Below, piece after piece: positions 1 through 8,807 of a stretch of DNA of 64,000 nt. Under the pieces are notes generated by a model. It ran no database searches, was not told the origin of the DNA, and saw only the letters and a list, made by a program, of their open reading frames with translations. Position 1 is the first letter of the stretch; each line of letters begins with the position of its first letter. The position numbers and the translations under genes are program-made. This DNA comes from JAVKFY01 sp040223615 (lineage in GTDB: Bacteria > Pseudomonadota > Alphaproteobacteria > GCA-2731375), in assembly GCA_040223615.1 (NCBI GenBank), contig JAVKFY010000010.1:84337-148336 (forward strand). The letters are read 5' to 3'.

Positions 1-1226
1 CCGGTCTCGTCGACCAGCCCGAGGTCGCCGGTCGGGAACCAGCCGTCGGGCATGATCGTCGCCGCGGTGGTCTCCGGGTCGTCGAGGTAGCCGAGCGTGA
101 TGCGGCCGCGCAGCGCGATCTCCCCGACCGTCCCCGCCGGCGCCGTCCCGCCGGACACCAGGTCCAGGATACGAAGCTCGACGCCGGGCAGCGGCGCGCC
201 GCAGGCCGTCAGGCGTCGCGGCAGCGGCGCGCGACAGTCGGCGACGCAGGAATTGCCGTAGCCCTCCGTGAGGCCATAGACGTTGCAGATCTCGTGCGCG
301 CCAAGCTCGACGAAAAGCTGCATCTGCTCGGCCGTGCCGATGGCGGCGCCGGTTCGCAGGCTGGACAGGTCGCGCGCTGGCCGGTCGGGATGTTCGGTCA
401 GCGCCAGGGCGATGTTCGGCGTGCCGTAGATCACCGTGCAGCGCTCGGCCTCGATCAGGCGCAAGCCCTTTGCCGCGTCAAAGTGGTGCTGCAACACCAG
501 CGTGCCGCCATGCGTCATCATCGCGAACAGCGCGTTGACGCAGCCGAAGGACCAGAACAGCGAGATCGCGAACCATATGCGATCGCCGGGCGTCAGGCGC
601 ATGCGTTCGCCGATCTCCCACATGTTGTCGATCAGGCCCCAGTGTTGCAGCGGCACGCCCTTGGGCCGCGCCGTCGAGCCCGAGGTGTAGAGGATGCAGG
701 CGACGCCATCCGGTTCGGCCAGGCCCCATCGCGCCTCACGCGAACCCATCTTGGCCAGGTCGGCGTAGGCGGTGGCGCCGTCCGCCTCGCGCTCGCCAAG
801 GACCACGAGGCGCATCTCGGGCAAGCCCAGCGCGCGCATCTCGTCCAGCTCGGCCAGCACGTCGCGGTCGCGGAACCGGTCCGCCACGATCAGGGTCGAA
901 ACCCGCGCGTGGTTCAACTGGTAGGCCTGCTCGGCCGGCGTCAGCCAGGTGTTTAGTGCCACCGCCGTCGCGCCCAGGCCGAGGATCGCGAAGTAGCTGG
1001 CCAGCCACTCCGCGCGGTTGCCCATCAGGATCGCCACGCGGTCGCCCGGCCGCACGCCCAGCGCCCACAGGCCGGCCGCCACGATCATCGCCTCGCGCCG
1101 CAGGTCGGCATAGGTCCAGCGCCGGTCGCCGTCGACCACGGCCTCATGGTCCGGCAGGCGCGCCGCCATCTCGTCCAGCAGCGCGTCAGCCGTCCGCGCG
1201 GCGGGCTTGTCGACTTTCGCGGTCAT
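1..1226 (-). CDS. Acyl-CoA synthetase / AMP-dependent ligase, 3' end outside window
   Basis: ANL-superfamily adenylating enzyme that would activate a carboxylic acid as acyl-AMP and pass it to CoA. Reading the minus strand from the ATG at 1226-1224 gives an uninterrupted frame to the window edge (about 408 residues). The A3 P-loop appears as YTSGSTARPKGV near residue 190, the A5 motif as YGLTEGYGNS near residue 310, and an A7-like PTGDLG motif lies close to the edge. The C-terminal lid with the catalytic lysine is missing because the window ends, not because of a visible break. No strong ribosome binding site precedes the ATG. The gene is divergent from the TPP enzyme at 1315, so the two may share a control region. 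The acyl substrate cannot be read from the sequence. Confidence 0.9.
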   Translation of the reverse strand, partial: MTAKVDKPAARTADALLDEMAARLPDHEAVVDGDRRWTYADLRREAMIVAAGLWALGVRPGDRVAILMGNRAEWLASYFAILGLGATAVALNTWLTPAEQAYQLNHARVSTLIVADRFRDRDVLAELDEMRALGLPEMRLVVLGEREADGATAYADLAKMGSREARWGLAEPDGVACILYTSGSTARPKGVPLQHWGLIDNMWEIGERMRLTPGDRIWFAISLFWSFGCVNALFAMMTHGGTLVLQHHFDAAKGLRLIEAERCTVIYGTPNIALALTEHPDRPARDLSSLRTGAAIGTAEQMQLFVELGAHEICNVYGLTEGYGNSCVADCRAPLPRRLTACGAPLPGVELRILDLVSGGTAPAGTVGEIALRGRITLGYLDDPETTAATIMPDGWFPTGDLGLVDET

Positions 1227-1259
1227 TGCGCCAGCATATCAGCAGGCGGCCGGTTCGCG

Positions 1260-1289
1260 CTGGCGACGACCATGCTCTACCATCGCCAG
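1260..1289. promoter_or_regulatory. Inverted repeat in divergent intergenic region (candidate operator)
   Basis: CTGGCGA at 1260-1266 is matched by its perfect reverse complement TCGCCAG at 1283-1289, with 16 bases between. It lies in the 88-bp gap between the divergent ligase and TPP-enzyme genes and just upstream of the latter's ribosome binding site. It could be an operator or a chance GC-rich repeat. Confidence 0.3.
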
Positions 1290-1314
1290 AACCAATAAGA
1301 GAGGAAGCAGAGCC

Positions 1315-3087
1315 ATGAAGGGCGCCGATCTGATTACCGAGTTCCTGGTCGGCGAGGACGTGCCGTATGTCTTCGGCATCTGCGGCCACGGCAATGTCGG
1401 GCTGCTGGACGCGCTCTACGGCGCGCGCGACAAGATCAAGCTGGTTTCGCCGCGCCACGAGCAGACCGCCGGCCACATGGCCGACGCCTATTTCCGCATC
1501 AAGCATCAGCCAGTGGCGACGCTTACCTCGACCGGGCCGGGCTCGGCCAACATCGTGATGGCGATGGCCACGGCACTGGCTGACTCGTCGGCGGTACTGG
1601 CGCTGACCGCCAACGTGCCGACGCAGCAGGTCAACCGTGGCCCGTTCCAGGAGATCTACCGGCACAACCAGGCGGATTTTCCCTCGGTGCTGCGCCCGGT
1701 GGTGAAACGCACGTTCCAGGTGCCGCGCGTCGACATGCTGCCGCGCCTGCTCGACAACGCGATGACCACCGCGGTGACCGGCCGGCCCGGTCCGGTCAAC
1801 GTCGACATCCCGTTCAATGTGTTCCAGGAAGAGGCCGACGTGCAGGTCCAGCGCGCCGCGCGGCGCGGCATTTCCAGCCGACCCGGCGCAGCGCCGGAGG
1901 ACGTCACGACCGTCGTCGAGATGCTGCTGGCGGCCAAGCGCCCGGCGCTGTTCATCGGCCATGGCGTGACGCTGTCGGAGGCCAGCGCGGAGCTCACCGC
2001 GCTGGTGCACCGGCTCGGCATTCCGGTGCTGAGCTCACCGAACGGCATGGGTTGCCTGTCGATGGACGACCCGCTGTCGCTCGGCTTCATCGGCCGCAAC
2101 GGCACCTATCCGGCGAACCAGGTTGGCCGCCACGCGGATCTCGTGGTGGCGCTGGGCGCGCGCTTCGACGATCGCTCCTCGTCGTCGTGGATTCCCGGCT
2201 ACTCGTGGAACTTTCCGTCGACCAAGCTGGTGCATGTCGACATCGACGTCACCGAGATCGGCCGCAACTACGAGCCGACGCTGGGCATCGTCGCCGACGT
2301 CCGCACGGTGCTGCGCCAGGTATTGGCCGAACTGGACCGGCGTGGCACCGGCGGCACCGACGCGGTGAAGCAATGGCACGCCGACATCGAGGGTTGGGCG
2401 GCCGAGTGGGAGACGCACGTGCGGCCCAACTTCGACATCCACGGCTCGCCAGCACGGCCGGAGCGGATCGTCGCCGACGTGCGCGAGGTGCTGCCCGACG
2501 ACGCCATCATCGCGCTCGACAGCGGCGTGCACCACAACTGGTTCATGCAGTTCTGGGAGGCGCGCCAGCCGCAGACCATGCTCAACACCTGGGGCTTCTC
2601 GGCCATGGGCTTCGGGGTCAGCGGCATACTCGGCGCCAAGCTGGCGGCGCCCGACCGGCCGTGCGTCGCGGTGGTCGGCGACGGCGGCTTCACCATGACA
2701 CCGCACGTGCTGTGCACCGCGGTGGAGTACGACATTCCCTGCGTGTGGGTGGTGTGGAACAACTTCACCTGGGGCGCGATCCGCGACATCCAGCTCGGCA
2801 TGTTCGGTGGCCGCGAGATCGGCACCAGTTTCAACCGCTCGCCGAACAACGAGCCGTACAACCCGGACTTCGCCGCGCTGGCCCGGGCGCATGGCGTCGA
2901 CGGCACCACCGTGACCGACAGCCGGGACTTCAAGGGCGCGCTGGAGGCGGCGGTGAAGTCGAACAAGCCGCACCTGATCGACGTGCATGTCGACGCCAAC
3001 GTGCGCCCGCCGGCGACCGGCACCTGGCAACTGCCGCCGACGCCGTTCGTGAAGCCGAATTTCGGCGACGCCTGGTTGCCGGAGTAG
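1315..3087 (+). CDS. Thiamine-pyrophosphate enzyme, acetolactate synthase/IolD-like
   Basis: 590-residue TPP-dependent enzyme with the three-domain architecture of the acetolactate synthase family (N-terminal Pyr, central, C-terminal PP domain). Glu49 in PRHEQTAGH is the expected cofactor-activating glutamate. The PP-domain motif runs from GDGG to the later Asn in VWNNFTWG, about residues 462-487. The ATG at 1315 is chosen because GAGGAA at 1301-1306 sits at good spacing. An upstream in-frame ATG at 1207 would overlap the divergent ligase start. It is followed 4 bp later by the epimerase gene and heads a four-gene run ending at 6479. It is unlikely to be the housekeeping IlvB, because no small subunit follows and the neighbours are sugar-type enzymes. 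It may act on a cyclitol-like or 2-oxo acid substrate; the actual substrate is unknown. Confidence 0.85.
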   Translation: MKGADLITEFLVGEDVPYVFGICGHGNVGLLDALYGARDKIKLVSPRHEQTAGHMADAYFRIKHQPVATLTSTGPGSANIVMAMATALADSSAVLALTANVPTQQVNRGPFQEIYRHNQADFPSVLRPVVKRTFQVPRVDMLPRLLDNAMTTAVTGRPGPVNVDIPFNVFQEEADVQVQRAARRGISSRPGAAPEDVTTVVEMLLAAKRPALFIGHGVTLSEASAELTALVHRLGIPVLSSPNGMGCLSMDDPLSLGFIGRNGTYPANQVGRHADLVVALGARFDDRSSSSWIPGYSWNFPSTKLVHVDIDVTEIGRNYEPTLGIVADVRTVLRQVLAELDRRGTGGTDAVKQWHADIEGWAAEWETHVRPNFDIHGSPARPERIVADVREVLPDDAIIALDSGVHHNWFMQFWEARQPQTMLNTWGFSAMGFGVSGILGAKLAAPDRPCVAVVGDGGFTMTPHVLCTAVEYDIPCVWVVWNNFTWGAIRDIQLGMFGGREIGTSFNRSPNNEPYNPDFAALARAHGVDGTTVTDSRDFKGALEAAVKSNKPHLIDVHVDANVRPPATGTWQLPPTPFVKPNFGDAWLPE

Positions 3088-3091
3088 ACCG

Positions 3092-4021
3092 ATGCGCGTG
3101 ATGGTCACCGGCGGCGCCGGATTCCTCGGCGCCAGCCTGGTCAGGGCGCTGGCGGCGCGCGGCGATGGCGTCGTCGCCTTCGACCAGCAACCGAACCCGA
3201 TACTGGACGACCTGGCGGGCGTCGAGTTCGTGCGCGGCGAAATTCTGGAATGGGCGTCGGTCGCCGCCACGATCCAGCGGTACAAGCCGGACGCGGTGGT
3301 GCACTGCGCAGCGATGGTCGGCGTGCCGGTGTCGATCGCCTCGCCGGCGCTGACCATGCGCGTCAACGTCGAGGGCAGCCTGAACGTGCTGGAGGCGATG
3401 CGGCTCTTCGGCGTGCGCCGGATGCTGCACATCTCGTCGGAGGAGACCTACGGCCACTTCCAGGCCGACCGCATCGACGAGGGCCACCCACAGCACCCGA
3501 TCATGGCCTACGGCATTTCCAAGCTGGCGGTCGAGCAGCTCGGCCGCAGCTACGCGCAGTTGCACGGCCTGGAGGTGATCAATATCCGCACGTGCTGGGT
3601 CTACGGGCCGGGGCTGCCACGCCCGCGGGTGCCGAAGACGCTGGTCGACGCAGCGGCCGAGGGGCGGCCGCTGCACCTGCCGAACGGCGCCGACTTCCTG
3701 GTCGACCATGCCTATGTCGACGACGTGGTCGCGGGCCTGGTCCAGGCGCTGGACCTTGCCGACCATCCCCACGACGCCTACCACATGGCGTCCGGGCAGG
3801 CGGTGACGCTGGCCGACATCGTCGACGTGATCAAGGAACTGGTGCCGGCCGCGGACCTGTCGGTCGGGCCCGGCACCATCGACTTCGCGCCGGGCCTGCC
3901 GGCCTGGCGCAAGGGCGCGCTGGACCATGCGCGGGCGGCCGAGGCGTTCGGCTACAGCCCGCGCTTCGACATCCGCGCCGGGCTGGCCGCGACCCTGGCG
4001 GCCAAGAGGGCGAACGAATGA
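3092..4021 (+). CDS. NAD-dependent epimerase/dehydratase (extended SDR)
   Basis: 309-residue extended short-chain dehydrogenase of the nucleotide-sugar epimerase type. The N-terminal TGGAGFLG motif (about residues 6-13) is the NAD(P)-binding GxxGxxG loop. The catalytic dyad is seen as YGISK near residue 143, with the preceding SSEETYG segment supplying the conserved Ser/Thr. The start lies 4 bp after the TPP-enzyme stop, and the stop overlaps the next ATG (ATGA at 4018-4021), so translation is probably coupled. Such enzymes oxidise, epimerise or dehydrate sugar or polyol hydroxyls. With a TIM-barrel isomerase and an FAD oxidoreductase downstream, a role in a small sugar or cyclitol catabolic pathway is plausible but not proven. 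Confidence 0.85.
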   Translation: MRVMVTGGAGFLGASLVRALAARGDGVVAFDQQPNPILDDLAGVEFVRGEILEWASVAATIQRYKPDAVVHCAAMVGVPVSIASPALTMRVNVEGSLNVLEAMRLFGVRRMLHISSEETYGHFQADRIDEGHPQHPIMAYGISKLAVEQLGRSYAQLHGLEVINIRTCWVYGPGLPRPRVPKTLVDAAAEGRPLHLPNGADFLVDHAYVDDVVAGLVQALDLADHPHDAYHMASGQAVTLADIVDVIKELVPAADLSVGPGTIDFAPGLPAWRKGALDHARAAEAFGYSPRFDIRAGLAATLAAKRANE

Positions 4022-4827
4022 GTATCTACGGCATCAACACCTACGCCTACACGCAGAGCCACACGGCCAAGGATTGCCTGGAGCAATGGGCGGCGCGCGG
4101 CGAGAGCGCCTTCGAGGTGATGATGTATCCCGGTCACGCCTGGCCGGCCGACATGGACGCCGGCGCGCGGCGGCAGTTCAAGAAGTTCCTGGCCGACGCG
4201 GACCTGCGGATCACCACGCTCAACATGCCGAACGTGGACATCAACATCGCCGCGGCGGCGTCGCAGATGCGAACCTATTCGCTGGGCATCGTACGCTCCA
4301 TCGTGCGGCTGGCCGGAGACCTTGAGGTGCCGGGCGTCGTGCTGGGCCCGGGCAAGCCGAACCCGCTCTTCCCGATGCCGGCGGAGCAGATGACCGGACA
4401 TTTCTTCGCCGCGCTCGACGTGCTGACGCCGCTGGCCGAGGCATGCGGCACCGCGCTCTGGGTGGAGAACATGCCGTTCGCCTTCCTGCCCAAGGTCGAC
4501 GACATGATGGCGGCCATCGAGCGCTACGGCGATCCGCGCCTGGGCGTGGTCTACGACATCGCCAACGCCTATTTCGTCAAGGAGGACTTCGGCGAAGGGC
4601 TGGCGCGGATCGGCGACCGGCTGCGGCTGGTGCACCTGTCGGACACGCCGCTCGACGTCTATCGCCACGCGGCCGTCGGCGAGGGCACCATCGACTTCGC
4701 CAGCGTGCCGCCATTGCTGAAGAGCGCCGGCTATGACGGGCCGGCGATGCTCGAGATCATCTCCGACCGGCCGGACGCGGACATCCCGGCCTCGATCGTC
4801 GCGCTGGACAAGGCCGGCTTCGCCTGA
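4018..4827 (+). CDS. Sugar phosphate isomerase/epimerase family (AP endonuclease 2 TIM barrel)
   Basis: 269-residue member of the xylose-isomerase-like TIM-barrel family, which includes IolE, IolI and hydroxypyruvate isomerase. Metal-binding-type segments are seen as WVENMPF near residue 150, VYDIANAY near 183, HLSDTP near 208 and a C-terminal MLEIIS segment; Glu, Asp and His in these positions normally hold a divalent metal. The ATG overlaps the previous stop by 4 bp and the stop overlaps the next ATG by one base (TGATG). Members isomerise or dehydrate keto-sugars and inosose-like compounds. The specific reaction cannot be assigned. Confidence 0.8.
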   Translation: MSIYGINTYAYTQSHTAKDCLEQWAARGESAFEVMMYPGHAWPADMDAGARRQFKKFLADADLRITTLNMPNVDINIAAAASQMRTYSLGIVRSIVRLAGDLEVPGVVLGPGKPNPLFPMPAEQMTGHFFAALDVLTPLAEACGTALWVENMPFAFLPKVDDMMAAIERYGDPRLGVVYDIANAYFVKEDFGEGLARIGDRLRLVHLSDTPLDVYRHAAVGEGTIDFASVPPLLKSAGYDGPAMLEIISDRPDADIPASIVALDKAGFA

Positions 4828-6479
4828 TGGCGGAACGCTACGACGTCGTCGTGGTCGGCGCCGGCGCCGGCGGCATGACCGCCGCGCTGGTCGCGGCCGC
4901 CGAAGGCCTGAAGGTACTGGTGCTGGAGAAGACCGATTTCGTCGGCGGCACCACGGCGATCTCCGGCGGCATGGTGTGGGCGCCGATGGCGGCCGCCGGC
5001 GACGACACGGCCGAGGCGGCGGCCGCCTATCTCGACGCCACGGTTCCGACGGAGAGCGGGCGCGACCTGCGCGCGGCCTTCCTGACGAAGGCGCCTGAGG
5101 CCATCGCCTACCTGGACAGCAACAGCGAGGTGAAGCTGCGCCCGGTGCCGCTCTATCCCGACTACTACCCGGAGGCGCCGGGCTCGACCATGCGCGGGCG
5201 GGTGCTGGAGCCGGAACGGTTCGATGCGCGCGCGCTGGGCGACGGGTTCAAGCTGCTGCGCTCGCCGCTGCCGGAGTTCATGCTGTTCGGCGGCATGATG
5301 GTGGCCCGGCCCGACCTGCCGCACTTCCGCAACGTCTACCGTTCGGCAACGTCTTTCCTGCGCGTCGCCAGATTGACCGCCGCCTACTTGCTGCAGCGCC
5401 TGAAGCACCATCGCGGCACCGACCTGGTGCTGGGCAATGCGCTTGCCGGACGGCTGCTGAAGTCGCTGCGCGACCGCGGCGTACCGATCCGCATCGGCGC
5501 CGCGATCGACGGGTTGGAGACGCGCGACGGGCGCATCATCGGCGTGCGCGTGGCTGGCGAACTGATCGAGGCGGACCGCGCGGTGATCCTGTCGACCGGC
5601 GGGTTCAGCCACGACGGCGAGCGCCGCGCCGAGCTGCTGCCCGAACAGGCCACCGTTACCGCGGTGACCGAGGGCGCCACCGGCGACGGCCTGCGGCTGG
5701 GCGAGACCGCCGGCGGCACGGTCCACGCCGGCGACATCGAAGCCGCCTTCTGGACGCCGGTCTCCTGGTTCACCAATGCCGAGGGCCGGCAGGTGAAGTT
5801 CCCGCATACCGTCACCGACCGCGGCAAGCCCGGCCTCATCGCCGTCAACAGACAGGGCCGACGCTTCACCAACGAGGCGGTCTCCTATCACGAGTTCGTG
5901 CGGGCGCAGCTTCGCGCCGATAATGTCGGTCACGCGGTGCCGGCGCACCTGATCTGTGACAAGAATTTCCTGTGGAAGTACGGGCTCGGCGCGGTCAAGC
6001 CGATGACCGGCAACCGCAAGCCCTACCTCGACGCCGGCTACCTGATCGAGGCGCCGACGCTGGCCGGCCTGGCGACCAAGCTCGGCCTCGACCCCGCCGC
6101 GTTGCTGGAAACCGTGGAACGCTTCAACGCCGACGCGCGAGCCGGCGAGGACCGCGAGTTCGGGCGCGGCTCGAACGCATACCAGCGCCACTTCGGCGAT
6201 CCGGCGGTGAGCCCGAACCCGTGCCTGGCGCCGATCGAGACCGGGCCGTTCTATTCGGTCGCGGTATGGCCGGCCGACCTGGGCACCGCCAGCGGCCTGA
6301 ACACCGATACCCGCGCCCGCGTTCTGGACGCGGGTGGCGCGCCGATCCCCGGCCTCTACGCCTGCGGCAACGACATGGCCTCGATCATGCGCGGCGCCTA
6401 TCCCGGCCCCGGCATCACGCTGGGCCCGGCGCTTACCTTCGGTTACCTTGCGGCGATGGACGCGGCGGCTAGTCCTTGA
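4827..6479 (+). CDS. FAD-dependent oxidoreductase, fumarate reductase/3-ketosteroid dehydrogenase-like
   Basis: 550-residue flavoprotein of the FAD-binding-2 family. The N-terminal VVGAGAGGMTAALVAAAEG segment is the dinucleotide-binding motif, followed by GGTTAISGGMVWAP. The C-terminal GAYPGPGITLGPALTFGYLAA matches the FAD-closing segment of ketosteroid delta-1-dehydrogenase and fumarate reductase flavoproteins. No signal peptide or heme-binding region is present, so it is probably cytoplasmic and soluble. It is the last gene of the coupled run starting at 1315 and overlaps the convergent monooxygenase-fold gene by 11 bp. It probably introduces or reduces a C=C bond next to a carbonyl; the substrate is unknown. 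Confidence 0.85.
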   Translation: MAERYDVVVVGAGAGGMTAALVAAAEGLKVLVLEKTDFVGGTTAISGGMVWAPMAAAGDDTAEAAAAYLDATVPTESGRDLRAAFLTKAPEAIAYLDSNSEVKLRPVPLYPDYYPEAPGSTMRGRVLEPERFDARALGDGFKLLRSPLPEFMLFGGMMVARPDLPHFRNVYRSATSFLRVARLTAAYLLQRLKHHRGTDLVLGNALAGRLLKSLRDRGVPIRIGAAIDGLETRDGRIIGVRVAGELIEADRAVILSTGGFSHDGERRAELLPEQATVTAVTEGATGDGLRLGETAGGTVHAGDIEAAFWTPVSWFTNAEGRQVKFPHTVTDRGKPGLIAVNRQGRRFTNEAVSYHEFVRAQLRADNVGHAVPAHLICDKNFLWKYGLGAVKPMTGNRKPYLDAGYLIEAPTLAGLATKLGLDPAALLETVERFNADARAGEDREFGRGSNAYQRHFGDPAVSPNPCLAPIETGPFYSVAVWPADLGTASGLNTDTRARVLDAGGAPIPGLYACGNDMASIMRGAYPGPGITLGPALTFGYLAAMDAAASP

Positions 6480-6759
6480 CCACGCAGGGGACGATGACGC
6501 GGGCGGCGAGCAGGTCGTCGGTCTCGCGCTTGTAGCGCGCCAGCCCTTCCGACTTGTTGTGTAGGGCAACCGCGGCCTCGTCGGCGTAGACCTCGTGCAA
6601 GTGGATGGTGTCGGGCTCGGCGGGGACCAGGATGTCGAACTGCACGCAGCCCGCCTCCTCCGCCTTGGTGCGCGCGACATGCGCTTCCAGCTTGCCAAGA
6701 AGCTCGTCGAACCTGCCCGGCTTGATCTTGTAGGTCACCAGGATCGCCTGCTGCGCCAT
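6469..6759 (-). CDS. Antibiotic biosynthesis monooxygenase (ABM) domain protein
   Basis: 96-residue single ABM (ferredoxin-like alpha/beta) domain, the usual length for YgiN-like quinol monooxygenases. Family features are the opening ILVTYKIKPGRFDELL strand-helix, the Glu/Cys-rich middle (EEAGCVQFDIL) and the HLHEVYADEAAVALH segment. The ATG at 6759 is preceded on the minus strand by a GGAGGC sequence. The gene converges on and overlaps the FAD oxidoreductase by 11 bp. Such proteins act as cofactor-free oxygenases or simply as small dimeric stress proteins. Confidence 0.8.
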   Translation of the reverse strand: MAQQAILVTYKIKPGRFDELLGKLEAHVARTKAEEAGCVQFDILVPAEPDTIHLHEVYADEAAVALHNKSEGLARYKRETDDLLAARVIVPCVVKD

Positions 6760-6849
6760 CGTCGCCTCCGCCCGTGATGGCCAGCAGCATAGCGCACGGC
6801 ACGGCCGGCGGGCACAATGGCCGCCGGGACACCGGGAGGAACAATCGAC

Positions 6850-7539
6850 GTGACCGTCTTCGTGCTCATTCACGGCGCCTATCAGGGTAGCTGGATCTGG
6901 CGACCGGTGGCGGAGCGCCTGCGCGCGGCCGGCCACGAAGTGCACGCCCCCACCCTGGACGGCTGCGGCGAGCGCCGTTCGCAACTCCGCCCCGGCATCG
7001 ACACCGAGAGCCACGGGCAGGAGATCGCCGAGCTGCTGTTCTTCCATGACTTGCATGATGCGGTACTGGTCGGCACCTCGTCGGGCGGCATGGTGATGGC
7101 GGCCGCGGCGGAGCGCGCCCGGGAACGCATCGCGCGGCTGGTGTTCGCCGACGCGCTGGCGCTGCTCGACGGCGAGGCGATCATGGACATCGTCAATCCG
7201 CCCTCGGCGACACTCACCGAGCTTGGCCTCGGCCCGGCGCGGGAGGACGCACTTTCGCGGATGTTCGCGGGGCTGGAACCGGGACTCGCCGAATGGGCGG
7301 CCGACCGGATCACCCTGCACCCGATCGCCACGTTCAACCAGGCGGTGAAGCTGCCGAGCTTCTGGTCGCAGAAATGGGACGCGTCAGTGATCTACTGTCC
7401 GCAGGCGCGGAACCCGGGGCGGGCGCACCAGGAGCGCTGCGCAGAGACGCTTGGCGCGCGCTGGCACGAGATCGACACCGGCCACTACCCGATGCTGAGC
7501 ACGCCAGACGAACTGGTCCGGCTGATCGTCGAAGGCTGA
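6850..7539 (+). CDS. Alpha/beta hydrolase
   Basis: 229-residue alpha/beta-hydrolase fold enzyme. The oxyanion-side HG motif is in LIHGAYQGSW, the nucleophile elbow is GTSSGGM (about residue 79, Ser as nucleophile), and the catalytic His is in DTGHYPML near the C-terminus. The GTG at 6850 is preferred because GGGAGGA at 6834-6840 is correctly spaced; an ATG at 6817 lies before this site. It is compact, resembling the methylesterase/salicylate-esterase type (HGAYQGSWIW opening). The next gene starts 16 bp later on the same strand, so co-transcription is likely. Substrate unknown. Confidence 0.82.
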   Translation: MTVFVLIHGAYQGSWIWRPVAERLRAAGHEVHAPTLDGCGERRSQLRPGIDTESHGQEIAELLFFHDLHDAVLVGTSSGGMVMAAAAERARERIARLVFADALALLDGEAIMDIVNPPSATLTELGLGPAREDALSRMFAGLEPGLAEWAADRITLHPIATFNQAVKLPSFWSQKWDASVIYCPQARNPGRAHQERCAETLGARWHEIDTGHYPMLSTPDELVRLIVEG

Positions 7540-7555
7540 GACAGGACAACAAAAG

Positions 7556-8719
7556 ATGAGCGGACCGATGCTGTTCCAGCCGATTGAGATTCGCGACGTG
7601 ACGCTGAAGAACCGCGTCGTTGTCGCGCCGATGCACCAGTATGCCGCCGAGAAGGGTTTCGCCACCGACTGGCACCTGATGAATGCCGGGCGCTACGCCG
7701 CCGGCGGCGCCGGGCTGGTGATCATGGAATCGACCAAGGTGGAGCGGCGCGGCTGTGGCACGGTCGGCGACCTCGGGCTGTGGAAGGACGAGTTCGTGCC
7801 CGGCCTGAAACGCTGCGTCGAGTTTATCCGCCAGCACGACGCGGTGCCCGGCATCCAGCTCGGCCATTCCGGGCGCAAGGCCCGGCGCTTCCGGCCGTGG
7901 GAGGGCGGCAAGCCGCTGGAGCGGTCGCCGGAGATCGACGACTGGGACGACTGGGAGCTGGTGTCGTCGTCGGCCGCGTCGGCGCCGGAGACCGATCCCC
8001 TGCCCCGCGCGCTCGGCCGCGACGAGATCCCCGAGGTCATCGAACACTGGGCGCAGGCAGCCCGGCGGGCGCACGAGGCCGGCTTCGACGTGCTCGATAT
8101 ACACGCCGCGCACGGCTACCTGATCCACCAGTTCCTGTCGCCGTTCTCCAACAAGCGCAACGACGACTATGGCGGCTCGGAAGCGAACCGCATGCGGCTT
8201 TGCATCGAGATCGTGGAGGCGGTGCGCCAGGTCTGGCCGGAGTCGAAGCCGCTGTTCCTGCGCCTGTCGGTGGAGGATGACGCCGGCTGGGGGCCGGACC
8301 AGTCGGTGGCGCTGGCCCGCATCGTCAAGGACAAGGGCGTCGACGTGATCGACTGTTCGTCGGGCGGCATGCGCGGCGCGCCGGTGGTCGGCACCGGTCC
8401 GATCAGCTACGGCTACCAGGTGCCGTATGCCGACCGGCTGCGCAACGACGCCGGGCTGATGAGCATGGCCGTGGGCCTGATCGTGCACGCCGACCAGGCG
8501 GAAGGCATCCTGCAGGAGGGCCGGGCCGACCTGATCGCGCTGGCCCGCGAGCTGCTCTACAACCCGAATTGGCCGATGGACGCGGCGCGCAAGCTCGGCG
8601 TCGAAGGCGCCTTCGACTCGGTGCCTTCGGCACAGGCCTTTTGGCTCGCCAAGCGCGCGCAGTCGGTCAAGGACATGGTCCCGTCAACCTACCAACGCGG
8701 CATCGGCGACAGCGACTGA
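7556..8719 (+). CDS. NADH:flavin oxidoreductase, Old Yellow Enzyme family (YqjM-like)
   Basis: 387-residue FMN TIM-barrel ene-reductase. The length shows it lacks the FeS and FAD/NADH domains of dienoyl-CoA reductase or trimethylamine dehydrogenase. Diagnostic segments are DVLDIHAAHGYLIHQFLSPFSNKR (given here only as the HAAHGYL and LSPFSNKR parts, about residues 182-200), DDYGGS, and the C-terminal phosphate-binding LARELLYNPNWP. In YqjM-type enzymes an SPMCMY segment supplies a redox-modulating Cys near FMN; here the equivalent is APMHQY, with His in place of Cys. The gene sits between a hydrolase and a homocysteine methyltransferase, which hints at a role in demethylation or reduction of a small alkyl compound. 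This is inferred from context only. Confidence 0.85.
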   Translation: MSGPMLFQPIEIRDVTLKNRVVVAPMHQYAAEKGFATDWHLMNAGRYAAGGAGLVIMESTKVERRGCGTVGDLGLWKDEFVPGLKRCVEFIRQHDAVPGIQLGHSGRKARRFRPWEGGKPLERSPEIDDWDDWELVSSSAASAPETDPLPRALGRDEIPEVIEHWAQAARRAHEAGFDVLDIHAAHGYLIHQFLSPFSNKRNDDYGGSEANRMRLCIEIVEAVRQVWPESKPLFLRLSVEDDAGWGPDQSVALARIVKDKGVDVIDCSSGGMRGAPVVGTGPISYGYQVPYADRLRNDAGLMSMAVGLIVHADQAEGILQEGRADLIALARELLYNPNWPMDAARKLGVEGAFDSVPSAQAFWLAKRAQSVKDMVPSTYQRGIGDSD

Positions 8720-8740
8720 GCGTCGCGGCCGGGACAGCGG

Positions 8741-8756
8741 ATGTCGTTTCTGACAT
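8741..8756. promoter_or_regulatory. Palindromic site upstream of homocysteine methyltransferase gene
   Basis: ATGTC (8741-8745) and GACAT (8752-8756) form a perfect 5+5 dyad around GTTTCT, in the 88-bp gap before the homocysteine S-methyltransferase gene. The size and symmetry suit a dimeric transcription factor operator. No matching site was found at the other starts of this gene group, so the evidence is weak. Confidence 0.3.
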
Positions 8757-8807
8757 AGAGGCCGGCCGCGCTCCGGGCCGAACATGCAGCCAGCCATGGG
8801 AGCGACG

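Noticed and set aside
1207..3087. Upstream ATG for the TPP enzyme at 1207
   Set aside because: The extra 36 residues overlap the divergent ligase start and have no similarity; ATG 1315 has a better ribosome binding site.
8720..8807. A SAM riboswitch before the homocysteine methyltransferase gene
   Set aside because: The 88-bp gap is too short for most SAM riboswitches and I see no SAM-II-like pseudoknot; only a simple ATGTC/GACAT dyad is present.
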